DNA from: Stagonosporopsis chrysanthemi
Lineage: Eukaryota; Ascomycota; Dothideomycetes; Pleosporales; Didymellaceae
Direction: 5' to 3'
NCBI GenBank assembly: GCA_022560025.1
Contig: JAFISE010000158.1
Location: forward strand, 1 to 64,000
DNA: 64,000 nt
Shown: in pieces, positions 22,301-33,037 of the stretch
Layout of the letters: the number at the start of each line of letters is the position of its first letter
Position numbering within the stretch: position 1 is the first letter of the stretch
The notes under the pieces: model-generated
The model's database searches: none
What the model was told of the DNA's origin: nothing
What the model saw: the letters and a program-made list of their open reading frames with translations, nothing else
Program-made: the position numbers and the translations under genes

Positions 22301-22601
22301 CCCAGTCGATGTTGAGCAGCAACTCAGTGTGAGCAGAAGCAGGTAACGTGGCGGTCCAGGCCGGCTCCACTGGCGGATATTGTGACTCGCGGTGTATTAC
22401 CACCTTCGTCTCTGTTGCCGGCTTGCTTGGTGGCTTGTTCTCCTTGCTGCTCTGGAGTCTCCATCGTCCAAGCTGCTCGTCAAAAAATGCCAATGTCGAA
22501 GAATCCGCTTCATCCGTAACAACATCGATGGTCCAACCGAGTTCTCCGTGTCGCCTGATTCCGAGGGTTGAGAGGAATTCGTCTATCCCCGGCAGATCCA
22601 T
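19332..22601 (-). CDS. Hybrid histidine kinase with N-terminal sensor, PAS and receiver domains
   Basis: Exon 1 runs 22601-21672, the intron has a GTCAGT donor and ATATAG acceptor (63 bases), and exon 2 runs 21608-19332, giving about 1068 residues. The domains in order are an N-terminal sensor region without transmembrane segments, a GAF-like part reading IDWLGFGEPSRHLAVVP, and a PAS domain (PVGIYELAADGALHWANNQF). Then come HisKA with the phospho-acceptor His in DITSHEMRNPLSAI (about residue 610) and HATPase_c with N box NLITNAIKFT, G1 DSGVGIPP, F box FTKFEQAD and G2 GGSGLGLYIS. A C-terminal receiver follows with acidic pocket IVEDN, phospho-Asp in ILMDWEMPVCDG, and the Lys in VPKPF. All catalytic residues look intact. 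Such cytosolic kinases feed Ypd1/Ssk1/Skn7 phosphorelays. The start was placed at the second Met because MDLPGIDEFLSTLG begins the conserved sequence. Confidence 0.92.
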
Positions 22602-23160
22602 CCCCGTAATTACAGATGCGTATCTGCAACGCAGCCGAGAATCCCAGCACCTAAGCAACCTACGTACAGATTCTCACGTGAGACCAACAAATTTGGCACT
22701 CAAACGTCACTCCACGGCGTCGCAGGGTCTGCGATCGATGTGCAGCTGGGTTGCTGCGGCTAGGGATCTAGATGCATCCGGGTTCCTGATCGCTTGCTCC
22801 GTGGGGCATAGCGTCTTGGTACCGTCGCTGTGGCTGTGACATTGACGGATGAGCAAAGGTTGTTTTGAGGTCCTGAGCTGCAGGATGCTTGCTGTAGGAG
22901 TAGGCAGATAAGCCATATTCACAATCGTTTCTATTATCTGCTAAAATGATAATATTGATCATAGGTGAAGGTGAGTGGCAAGCATCACCTTGCACAAATA
23001 GGGTAAGCGCAGGTTGTCGATCGGCGCGCCGGCTCGCGATCTTATCGATAAGAAGTCAAACTGTCCGCCAGTAAAGGTACTGAACAACAAACACGCCCTC
23101 TCTGCGGCTTTGGATCCCGAGTTGCTTTCTTGCACGCAGTCTTCTCTGTTCCCGCTCATC

Positions 23161-23666
23161 ATGGTGAGTACTGTTTCACTGCTGGATCACGCGTGACTGA
23201 ACTGTTATAGACACGCGATTCGTCAGCAACATACCTTCACATGCACGCTTCCCATCATGCGGACCTGCTCGAGTCCTTCACGAATTCCACGCTTTCTAAA
23301 ATAGCCCCCGAAGATATCTACATCCCACCACACCTACAGCCTCTCAACCCTGAGGACGAGGACGATGTGGTGCCCGATCAACACGCAGCTTTTGGCATTC
23401 AACGCGCTACCCAAACCAGGAAAGAGCCCCCATGGCGCGATTTAGGCTTGGCGGAGCTCTTGAGACGGGGACCCGGAGCAGCTGAGGGTCGTCGTGTTAG
23501 CAGTAGCGTGCATGACAGGGGTATTGCCGAGAGAGGAGAGGAAGAGCCGGTCATTGCAGCGCTGAGGAGACAACCCGGGCCACAGACTGGAGCTGTGGGG
23601 CATAATGGGATTTCCAGAGATGTCCAGAGCGGTGAGAGCGCTGCGGGAAATGGACTACCGAGGTGA
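23161..23666 (+). CDS. Probable anaphase-promoting complex subunit 13 (Apc13/Swm1-like)
   Basis: Exon 1 is just the ATG (23161-23163), followed by a GTGAGT donor. The 47-base intron ends at TTATAG, and exon 2 runs 23211-23666, giving 152 residues. The N-terminal half carries APEDIYIPPHLQPLNPEDEDD and then PPWRDLGLAELL. This is the same order and spacing as the short conserved core of Apc13/Swm1 (P-x-E-D-(V/I)-x-(I/V)-P ... W-x-D-L-(A/G)-L), which stabilises the APC/C TPR subunits. Residues after about 90 are low complexity. The frame ends where another frame (RAVRALREMDYRGEEIK) looks more protein-like, so the 3' end may contain a shift or an unrecognised intron. The family call comes from memory of the motif pattern and is moderate. 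Confidence 0.55.
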
Positions 23667-24533
23667 GGAAATCAAGTCTCTCACGGACAAGGACGAAGAA
23701 ACCGCAAAGGCAACAGGAGGACGAGTCTCACACACGTGTGACCATTCGGAAGATACTCAGGTCACATGGAAGACCAAGGAGCAGGCAGAGCAGCAACGAG
23801 CAACTGTTCTGCACTATGGAACTGCTGGTGACTCATGTCAATATCCACAACGGATGTGGCAAGGATGAGGTGTCACATAATTTAGCTGCCCTGGAACGGT
23901 CTTTTTGAAGGAAGTCGGCACAATCACTACTAGGGGCACGTTGCGTTCGATCTCATCCTATCAAGAGCTAGAGGTATTGTAGGACGGCTATTGGGCCATC
24001 ATACTCCGAATATAACCAGGATTACTCCCACAATGGATGCGATCAACGGATATTGTGAGCGACTGGCACGACCAAAATCATTTTCTGCAGCAGCATCATT
24101 GGTCGCTCGTAAGCAGGAGATGTTAATGCGAAGCGGGGATGTACGATTCGTACAACACACCTTTCCCGTCTTCACGGCCCGTCACCACACGCACCTACAG
24201 TCTACTAGCAACACGTGCGGCCGCCCTCGTACACGTGAATAATTGCCCATGTCGGTCCATAATTCTGGGGCCGAAGTCTGGGGAAATGTACCAGTTGCAC
24301 CAATCAGATCGAGCTTGGAGGGCTCACGGCAAGTGTCATGGAGAGTTTCTCTCCCACTACTCCAGGGTTGGAATTGCGACTCAATTGACAAGCGGGCTGC
24401 CTGCCATTTCTCATCTAGCTGATCTGAGTCAAGGATTCTCCCCACACCTCCTCTCCGCATCTTGTACACCGGCGCCACTTTCGACTCGATGAACTGACCA
24501 ATAGGAGATCTCGCTGGAATTCGATCGTAAATG
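23667..24533. other. Intergenic, mostly promoter of the GH5 gene
   Basis: No gene is supported. The first ~150 bases contain a frame that may belong to the 3' part of the preceding gene. The rest shows nothing recognisable up to the TATA-like box at 24534. Confidence 0.4.
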
Positions 24534-24540
24534 TATAAGA
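24534..24540 (+). promoter_or_regulatory. TATA-like box of the GH5 gene
   Basis: TATAAGA lies 59 bases before the ATG at 24593 but only 32 bases before the earlier ATG at 24566. This favours the second ATG as the start, because transcription would begin near or after the first. Confidence 0.4.
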
Positions 24541-24592
24541 GCACACAGCAGCAACATGCTTTTCGATGCCATTGCTACACGAGACCACAGAC

Positions 24593-25825
24593 ATGGTGAC
24601 GCAGACGATTCTTGGTCTTGTTCTTTCTGGCCTCACAGCCACCATCCTTGCCACCCCAACCTCATCCCACAAAGGCGACTACGTCAATTGGAGGAGGTTC
24701 CATGTTAACGGCGTAAACCTTGGAGGATGGTTAGCTCAAGAAGCCACTATTGACCCTTACTGGTGGGATCAGAATTGTAAGGGCACGGTGGATGAATGGA
24801 ACTGCTGCGTCCAGCTTGGCAATCAATGCAATTCGGTGTTCGAGAAACGCTACGCAACATACATTACCACCAGAGACATTGATAAGCTTGCGTCTGGGGG
24901 CGTAAATCTCATCCGTATTCCCACCACATACGCAGCTTGGGTCAAAATCCCTGGTGCTGGATACCATTCCGGTAATCAGCAAAAGTACTTCAAGAAGATC
25001 GCAGACTATGCCATTGAGAAGTATGCGATGCATGTTGTCCTCGACTTGCACTCGCTACCGGGCGGTGTCAATGGCCTCGATATTGGAGAAGTAAGGATTG
25101 ACCTACATTCCATGTACGATATTTGCTAACATCGATGCAGCGCGTTGGGAAATGGAAATGGTTCAACAGCACAAAGAACTTCGATTTATCTCTCAAGGTT
25201 GTCGATGCCGCGCTCGACTTCATCCAGAACTCCGGTTCACCACAATCTTACTCCTTCGCTCCTGTCAACGAACCTGCCGACAACCCTGACTTCTCCAAAT
25301 TTGGTACGCCGGCCGCTCTGACAGACGCCGGCGCTGTTTGGGTGCTGAAGTATTTCAAAGCAGTCCTAAAGCGAGTCAAAGTAGTCAACTACAAGATCCC
25401 TGTCATGCTGCAAGGGAGCTTCAAGGGAGAGCCATACTGGGCTCCTTTTTTTCGAAAAGTCCGAAAACATCATTTTCGATGTGCACAACTACTACTTCGC
25501 CAGGCCAGTTGACTCGAATAACGTCACAAATCTGTTGTGCGCGGATGCGAAGAGGCTCGGAGGCGATGGCAAATTCCCGGTTTTCTTTGGGGAGTGGTCC
25601 ATTCAGACAAGCTTGAACAACACCTTCGCCAACCGCGCGAAGATTCTGAACACGGGGCTGTACGCGTATAACAAAGTTTCGCAAGGGAACGCTTACTGGA
25701 CTGCGAAATATCGTGGAAACGTTACTGTGGTGGGTGAGGGGACGCAGAGTGATTACTGGAACTACGAGTCGTTCATTGATTTGGGCATCGTTGATGAGAA
25801 GCAAGGGAAGCAATATTGCCCATAA
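24593..25825 (+). pseudogene. GH5 exo-1,3-beta-glucanase-like gene with a one-base frameshift
   Basis: Exon 1 runs 24593-25090, the intron 25091-25140, and exon 2 starts at 25141. A signal peptide (MVTQTILGLVLSGLTA) precedes FHVNGVNLGGWL, the hallmark start of fungal GH5_9 glucan beta-glucosidases. The acid/base Glu lies in SFAPVNEPADN and the nucleophile Glu in FPVFFGEWSI. The two lie in different frames: the reading frame must move by one base at a run of seven T at 25446-25452. After the shift the protein continues smoothly (NIIFDVHNYYFARP) to the TAA at 25825. With six T the whole exon would be open, about 393 residues in all. A recent inactivating indel or a homopolymer sequencing error are both possible. 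The intact enzyme would trim beta-1,3-glucan in the wall or outside the cell. Confidence 0.85.
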
Positions 25826-25964
25826 CCTTGGTGTGCTTTGCTTGATTTGTGGCCACCATATGCAATAGTCGATGTGGGTCCATAATGTACAATTGACTTC
25901 AAAGGATAACCACTAACTCCATGACCTGCGACAAGAAGCAAAACATGCGTGCCGTCCAGCTGCT

Positions 25965-26717
25965 CTACAAAGTCATCCAAAGGACCGCAGACACTCCCCC
26001 AAATACTGCCACCACAAGCTGCAAAGATGAACGAACAGACACAGCAGTTCCCTCCTGACTCTGCTTCCTGTTCTCTGCAAGCACCCAGCACTTCCCCTCC
26101 TTATCATCTCCACCAGCCTGAATACTGAAACTCACAACCCCGTACGGAAGCGTACCACAGCTTCCCTTCCCCTCGCTCCAGCAGCCAAATCCAAACCACG
26201 GCATTGGATTCCCCGAGGCAGTAGCCTCAGTACAGTCCCGGCCTCCATACAGCGTCACCCTGCGATCTGCGTCATGGCCCGGTTTATCTTCATCACTCTG
26301 TACATTCAGGATGTGCTGGTGGTATAAGACACGGGAGTAGTTGGCTGAAGCGTTGAAAGCCGCATTGTTCTGCATCGAGTAAGGAAATTCTGCTGTTTTA
26401 TTGACTGTCCCGTTGTTCCGGCCGGCGTTGCCGGTGCCATTGAACAGGTCGGCGAAGTTGGAGCATTAGCTTAGTTTGGGGACGGCGGCAGTGCTGAAGG
26501 TAAGGGCATCAGAGGTGCTGCTGTAGTCGCAGGTGCTCGCGGTGGAGGGGAGGAAGCGGAGGGTCAGGTTCTGGCTGCGGCCGTGGTTAGATGTATCCAT
26601 GTTTTGCGACGTTACGAGGGGTGGATACCTTGAAGTATCGGCCTGTGCATAGTCTCGAGGTGTGAGCAAGAAAAATATTAATGAAGCTGCCTCGGAGATG
26701 ATTTCGGTGAGATGCAT
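25965..26717 (-). pseudogene. Secreted, probably GPI-anchored protein with an in-frame stop, two exons
   Basis: I did not recognise a named family. Exon 1 runs 26717-26629 and carries a hydrophobic N terminus (ASLIFFLLTPRDYAQA). The intron is 54 bases (GTATCC to CCGCAG), and exon 2 runs 26574-25965. The joined frame gives about 230 codons but contains a TAA at 26466-26468, after TAAVPKLS and just before a cysteine-containing segment CSNFADLFNGTGN. The downstream part has several N-glycosylation sites and paired cysteines (GGRDCTEA, GFGCWSEGKGSC). It ends in a hydrophobic tail (LQLVVAVFGGVSAVLW) preceded by small residues, as expected for a GPI signal. The stop would remove most of the protein. 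A TATATA-like sequence lies about 145 bases upstream. Confidence 0.55.
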
Positions 26718-27778
26718 CGGGGGTAGGCTAAGATTCAAGTGAAATGAGATGAACATAGGGAGTCGTGGTAGGGAACAACGTTGTAGTAGAAGAGATACAG
26801 TCAAGAGGATCCGGAGACTGCTCTGATGACACTGCAAGTTGCGGATAATGCTATGCAACATATATAGAGCACCTGAAGATTGCCAAGAGAAAGCCCTTTC
26901 ACGAGCAGGACGCCGCTGCATGTACGAAATCGCCGAACACGATGCGCCCCAATGCTCCCCGAACAAATGGAAACGCTCCTTTAAGAGCACCTGAACTGGG
27001 CCGCAAAGGACCAACAACAGTGCTGCATAAGCTACCAGGTGCGCCGCATTGAGTTCCGACTGCGCCACCCTCACCACCGGGGATTCATTTCACTTAGACG
27101 GAATAGGTCGATAACGAGAATGTAGCATCTCAAAATAAAAATGTGAAATTACTGGAAGTGCGCTTGCGGGGTTTGAACATGCTGTTGTCCTCGTGTAGCA
27201 CGCATCAGATGATGGAAGTTTCGTGAAGACCGAGGGTGAGCTTGCATGATTTCGTCATACAATGCAGATCGAACGGTGAGTCTTCAGGATAGAAGTGTGC
27301 GTTTGTCAGAGCTGATGAACCGCAGCAGCAACCTGTGTTGAACCAGAGTTCGGGCTGCCTAAGCTTTTTTTGACGCCGTAAAATTAATTGCATTCGCGCA
27401 CGCGCTTTGGTTCAATACAAATGAGTTCTGGACGCCATTTGACGAGTGAAGGCTATGCTCAAGGACTGAGCCTCGAGGAAAAAGCTCAGCAAGAGGGACA
27501 GGGAAGGCGTTGTACAGTACTGCCAATCTCCCGTGTACTGATGGGACGTTCCGGCTTTCACAACAAGGGACACCTACCCCGCGACGTGAGGGTTTTCGTG
27601 CACAGCATGCAAAGTAGGCGTTATGGGAGGACTATGGGGTCAAATCTGGACAAGGCAGCAAGCATCGGCGCGCAAATGAAGAATGTTGAGTTCGGTTGTT
27701 GATCATGAGAAAGTGCGATAAGCATGTCCAGATTCAATGCCACCGTCGTATAGAATGATGATCAGTCCGCAACCACTA
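26718..27778. other. Intergenic, no gene seen
   Basis: The left part is the promoter and leader of the secreted-protein gene. The remaining ~700 bases show no recognisable coding or repeat signal on either strand. Confidence 0.4.
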
Positions 27779-29121
27779 CTAATTCCACTCCTTGAAAGCC
27801 TTTGGTTTATCCCGACTGTTCCATTGCAACGTCCTTGAGATGCTGTTGATCCAATCCGTCTTTCGCCTATCCATGGGAAGGACACAAGGAAACGGGAATC
27901 TGCTCGCGCTGATTGTGACGTAGTCACCGGCCTTGAGCTCTACTCTTTCTCTTCCATCGAAGCTTGCCCAGGAGCTTGTCCGGGCATCGTAAGGCACGCC
28001 ACAGCGTAAGACTATTGTGTCTGGCAGAATGATCGGTCTGAAAGAGAGAGTGTGTGCACATATGGCTGTGACCAGGACAACAGGATTGTCAGGGTGACAG
28101 AGCGAGCCTCCTGCTGCCAGATTGTATGCTGTAGATCCAGTAGGTGTGGATACGCAGATCCCGTCTGCTTGAACAGTGGTGAAGTGCTCGTCATCGCCGA
28201 ACAACTCGATTGATGACATGGTAGGGTTGGGTCCACGATCCACCACAACCTCGTTCAAAATGTTGTAGGTTCCGTCCGGCCGATGCGTATGGTGATCCTC
28301 CGCCTCCTCTCCGATGAGCTGTTCCACCAGGTCAGACTGGCCATCGTTGTCCCGAGTTTGTGACCGCATGACTGTCGCCTCGAATCGTAATCGTAGATTG
28401 ACGGTGATGCCTTCTTCGAACGCTTGCGACAGGGTCTGCGGATAGAGATCGAAATCGAACTTGGTGAGAAAACCAAGTGATCCAAGGGAGAATGAGATGA
28501 CTGGTGGTACGACGCGCTGGAAAAGCCACGAAGAGTACAACACGGTCCCGTCTCCACCAAGCTATATATGTCAGTCAAAGCTTGCAAAGGGTGCACTCAT
28601 TCATTTACAGCCAGGACAATGTCGAAGGTTTGTGGCTTGTGCTCGACAAGCTCGTTTGTCCAGAACTTGAGGCGCCCCTCATACGACGAGTCCTTCTCAA
28701 GCAAGCCTTTCTTATCAAATATCTTGTTATCTTCGAGTGTTTCCTCGACGTAGATTTTGTACTTTGAATCCTTCATCAGGAGCCACTCGACAGTCTCTCG
28801 CGTGTACTTGATGAGGCTCTCATCGTGTGCCTTTCCTAGTATGAAGATGTTCCTGACATTCAATTTCAACCGGATCTGCGCCAGCTTCTTGGACAACTCC
28901 CTAATTCCAAATGCCATATCTGATATCTGCTTCTTGGTCAACAGACGCGAGTGCTGTGTCTCTTCGGCGTGTGAATGCGGGTCTTTGTCCATCAAGCGCT
29001 CTTGAGCAAGACCTTCGTAGGACTGTTCATGGTCCCCGGTGGGAACGCCATCGTGCTTCTCAAGCAGTTCGTGGACGATACATGACGTACGGCGACGGTC
29101 GTTGGGCGGACGAGCGGTCAT
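27779..29121 (-). CDS. NAD(H) kinase (Utr1/Yef1-like), two exons
   Basis: Exon 1 runs 29121-28609, the 47-base intron has a GTAAAT donor and ATATAG acceptor, and exon 2 runs 28561-27779, giving 431 residues. The junction restores LALGGDGTVLY, the GGDG phosphate-binding and catalytic motif of NAD kinases. LNEVVVDRGPNP is the N-E/D motif, and STPTGSTAYNLAAGGSLCHP the conserved T-P-T-G-S-T-A-Y loop. The enzyme makes NADP from NAD with ATP. No mitochondrial presequence is obvious, so a cytosolic role like yeast Utr1 is more likely than Pos5. The length is normal for fungi. The ATG at 29121 opens the frame. Confidence 0.95.
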
Positions 29122-29668
29122 CTTGCCAAAGTTCGATTGTTGAAAAGGAGATGCTAAGGACGCTTTGCGTCGATGTATGCTGCCGCCTTCGAAGATAACC
29201 TGAGATCCTCAATTGGCTGTTGTGGGTGTAAGGGTATTGGGAAATGGTACCTCGAGCGTTTCGTCGTGGCTATTTATGCTGCTTGATCTCTTGGTATCTT
29301 GGTCGCATACTTCGTTCTCAGAGTGGAAGTTAGCCTCGACCGCGTCGTTATGACGTTATCAGTAGATACCTCGTCAACGAACACAGCAGCAGACTCCGTT
29401 GCGGCCAGCGCGCTCGGTTCATGGTAGTCTTTTGTCATTGCTATTGCCCGCGAGTGTGTAGAGAGCGCTTGCAGCGCTCAGGGGTGGGATGAGGTTTTCG
29501 CGTTGGGAGAATCGCGCAAAGTTCCAGGTTCCAGCGGAGGTGCGAGCCGCACCGTTCCTGGCTGGCTGCGGGGCACGGCCGCCCCGCTTGTCGCCCATCA
29601 ACTGCCCGCAAGTCATGCTCACTCATCAATACAGTGAAGTGCTCAACGATGCTGATGAAGGCACATAA
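29122..29668. other. Intergenic between two minus-strand genes
   Basis: No gene is supported. It contains the promoter of the NAD kinase and the 3' flank of the seven-exon gene to the right. Confidence 0.45.
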
Positions 29669-31083
29669 TCAAAGTGGCACTTCGACAGACTGCAACACTT
29701 CCTCCACGACTTCATCGGGAGTCACACCATCAAGCACGGCCTTTACAGCCTCGAGCGAGCTACCCCACTGCAAGCTGCGCTCATCCTCGGGTGCGGTGAT
29801 GACAATACGATGTGGGTATATCTTGCGGGCGGCGAGGGCCACCATCGAGGGCGAAATATAGTCTAGTCCGTGGAGAGGTGCAAGAGCACTATTTTTGTCA
29901 GCAGCATCGCTTACCTACACCTATGCCACTCACAATGTTAGGGTATTGAAATGCCTTGTGGCCAATGCTGAGATACCGCCAGCGACAGCTCGGTGAAGCC
30001 TCATAAAGACCGCTATGTTGTGCAAGTAAGCGCGAACCTCAGAACTGATCTTCACGCTCGACATGCATTTGGAAAAGATCGCAAGATCCTGTGGAACATC
30101 AGTAAGCGCATCATGTCGTGAACCAAGGCTGGTACATACCTCTGCGGAGAACAAAGCTGCCTGATGTGATTTCAGCGCGGATACGACTGGAGGCGTCCGG
30201 ATTACGGCAGATGCTGATCGATCCTTCTCGAGGACTTGCTCCTTCCCGTGCTGCTCATCAAGGTTCGGCAGGCCGTCTTCAAAGAAGTGCTTGTGCGAAA
30301 TGAAGAACTGGTCGTTCTGTATTTTTGTTAGGAGCGCATTGCTCAATCTCGAGAGTGTCCTTACCAGGTGTACGGTCAAGCGCCTAGTGTTGAGGTCATT
30401 CAAGGCAATGAACAGAAACGGTCTGGGTGCAGCGTGTACTGCGGTTCTGGTGAAGTTTCGTTTACCCCTCATGAGCTGTGAGGTGTCATGTCAGTCGAAG
30501 TCACGGTGCAGTGCTACCACTTCTCACCTCCAGAGCTTGGATTTGAACTTGCGAGCTTGCTCTGTCTAAGTTTTTCGCAATGACTATATTCGCTATCCTG
30601 CCGCAGTCGAGAAGTGCGAAAGCATTAGGCATCTTCGAAGAACGGCGATCAGGTCGCCTTGGTGATCCGGACAGCGAAGCAAACTGCTTTTGAGATCAGC
30701 TACTGTACCAACCAGGGTCGCAAGGAGAAGATGCCTGAATGTTGCTCGCTTCGCTATTACTCTTTAAGTAGTCGTTATCTTTTTCATCGTTCACAAGAAT
30801 GCCGCAGCCGAAGTCGTCCAGAGTGGTGTGTTCATGGCATTCTAGAACGGCACAAGTGAGGCCGAAAACATTGTTGGCAACCTGGCTGGTTTAGTCGCAT
30901 GTATTTGTCCCCGAACGAGTTACTAACCAGCTTAAGCTCTTCTTCGACTTTGTCCAGGAGCTCTATCTCAGTCTCGACGATGCAGTGCTGTTCGGCAATG
31001 AGGCAAACAAGAGCCGCAAGCTCAAGGTCGCTCAAAGTTTGCACCTTCTCGACCAGAAGGTCACGAGCTGGCTCTATCGACAT
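29669..31083 (-). CDS. MoxR/Mg-chelatase-related protein (AAA lid-like), seven exons
   Basis: The exons, from 5', are 31083-30928, 30881-30709, 30657-30528, 30475-30365, 30316-30140, 30088-29934 and 29888-29669. All six introns have GT-AG ends, and all phases close exactly to give 373 residues. The protein begins MSIEPARDLLVEKVQTLSDL, then ANNVFGLTCAVLECHEHTTL, NIVIAKNLDRASSQVQIQAL, RTAVHAAPRPFLFIAL and a C-terminal FMRLHRAVAGGISALATRHF ... LHGLDYISPSMVALAARKIY. The last part resembles the lid domain of MoxR and magnesium-chelatase AAA+ proteins. No Walker A (GxxxxGKT) or Walker B is seen, so ATPase activity is unlikely unless the model misses an exon. Fungal proteins of this type are usually annotated as magnesium chelatase; the function is unknown. 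Confidence 0.75.
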
Positions 31084-33037
31084 GCTGCAAGAACTCAGAC
31101 CGATGCTCACGTGCTGGAAGCGAAGATGTTCGTTGATGCAAAGTGACTCGAAGCCGCTCACGCAAGGGGTGGCAGGTCGGTCTGAGGCTGCAACGTTTTT
31201 AGCGTGACACGGGCCACAGCCTCCGCCGTCCCTTCCCTCAACACCACACCACCACGAACGGTATCTCGTTCCATCACCATCTAGGCGCACCTCACCTACT
31301 GTGCAACAAACAGCCATCAGCATCGTCTAGTACTCTGATCTTTATGGTTCTCAGGTTTGGATAGAAATGTGCAAGTCGATATTCATTGCACGCCAATCAA
31401 CATGTAAATCTTGGTGTTGAGTCCAGTTAACTTAAATACAGCAGGATGGTTGAATAAGCCAGCGAGGCTTATCTCGGTGTCAATTTGGCGCGTAATAGTG
31501 GTGGCCTCGAATGGTTCTCGCTCGAAAGCCGCACCTACCTAATGCAGCAACTCACCGTGTGTGACGACATTGATCAGCTTCCGCACGAATCTTGGTTTAG
31601 AGTGATCCTTGCTGCTGATCGAAAAGCGGTTTGGTCGGCTGGAGTATATACGATTTGGCAGGGGGCTGCTACTTTCGACCAGTTGCGTGATGTCCCTCGA
31701 CACACTGCATGATTCAACGACGAGACGCCTTACGATGCGGCGATGCACCTCTGCACCACTGACTGTACTCAATGTACCACGGAGAAATACAAAATCTCAT
31801 GATGGACCTAACCACTTTCCATGGCTCCGTAGTCTCGCCGACATGGCTCCTCTCCTGGCTTCGTATCTGCTTCGAGATGGTGGTGTATTTCTGAGTGAAC
31901 AACCCTAAACCCAGTCCTCATCACTCTAAGACTACATCTGTTCCCACCGCTCAAGTGATCGGACTAGGACCAAGTTAATATGCCAGGTACAGCATTGACC
32001 ACAGACACGGAAGATATTGTTCTCTATTCAGGGCGTATGAAAACCCAGCTCGAGGTCACGAACAGGGGAATCCGTGCTGAAGATTATCAGAAATACTTTT
32101 TTAAGTTTCATATGAGATGAGAGGCATTGAAGTCACCTGTGGAGTTGGTATTATGGCTGCCTGATAGGCAATCTTTTCTGTAAATGGCTCTTCAGTTCTT
32201 GGTTTGTGCTTTGTTAGCAGATCAACATGGCAATTCAGATATAGTAATAACTATAGTAGTTGCAACCGAAGGGACCTGAGTTTTGTGAAACGTTTAGCAA
32301 GAACCCATGTGATCGGGTTGGAAAACGTCCTTACGTTTGCTTACAAGATCGTACCGATTCAGCTATCATGTTTCTACATCGTCTCGTAACGGTCGAGAAA
32401 GATCTCTTCACAAGTGATCCTTTGCGGGAAGAGGATTGTTTTTCGGTTGGGTCAACGGCAGGCAGGTCGATGGGAAGGCACGAATAAGGTGATGGCTGAT
32501 GAAGATGATCACGAAAGTTCAGATGCTGTGGCAAGTTTTGTGACATTGTAGCAATCAAAGATTGACCGGATGAGCATGTTTTCTTTGACATTTAATCTCA
32601 GACTGTGTATATGTGTCAGTTTGTGAAGATAACTTTTCATCAGAATAATAAATTCGCCGAAAGCCCGGTAAAGTGTTGACGGCGGGCCTGCGAACTGACA
32701 TCACAAAGTGTCTGCGACTAGACCAGATAGTCAATATTGGGCGAGCGAAACTGGTGTGCTGTAAGTAGGAGAAATTCATGTTCATTCGCTTGAAGTACTA
32801 AAAGTGACGTTTTTATATCGCGTTAACACAGGGACTAGTTCTTTCTCAGAAAGCTATGATTGTATCACGTGGAGCAAGAGAAAATAACGCGAATTTGAGA
32901 AATTTAGCCATGGAACGTCCTTTGTTGTGTGTCAATTCAAGCATGAATAACACTTCAACGTTTCGAATGCTGAATTGCATATCGGCGTTTTGGAACAAAG
33001 CCCTGACATTCATATCCACTGGGGCCATCGATTTGCC
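31084..33037. other. Long gene-free stretch
   Basis: Nearly 2 kb without a gene I can support. Composition becomes more AT-rich from about 32,000. Short frames on both strands lack motifs. It separates the housekeeping-like half from the accessory half. Confidence 0.45.
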
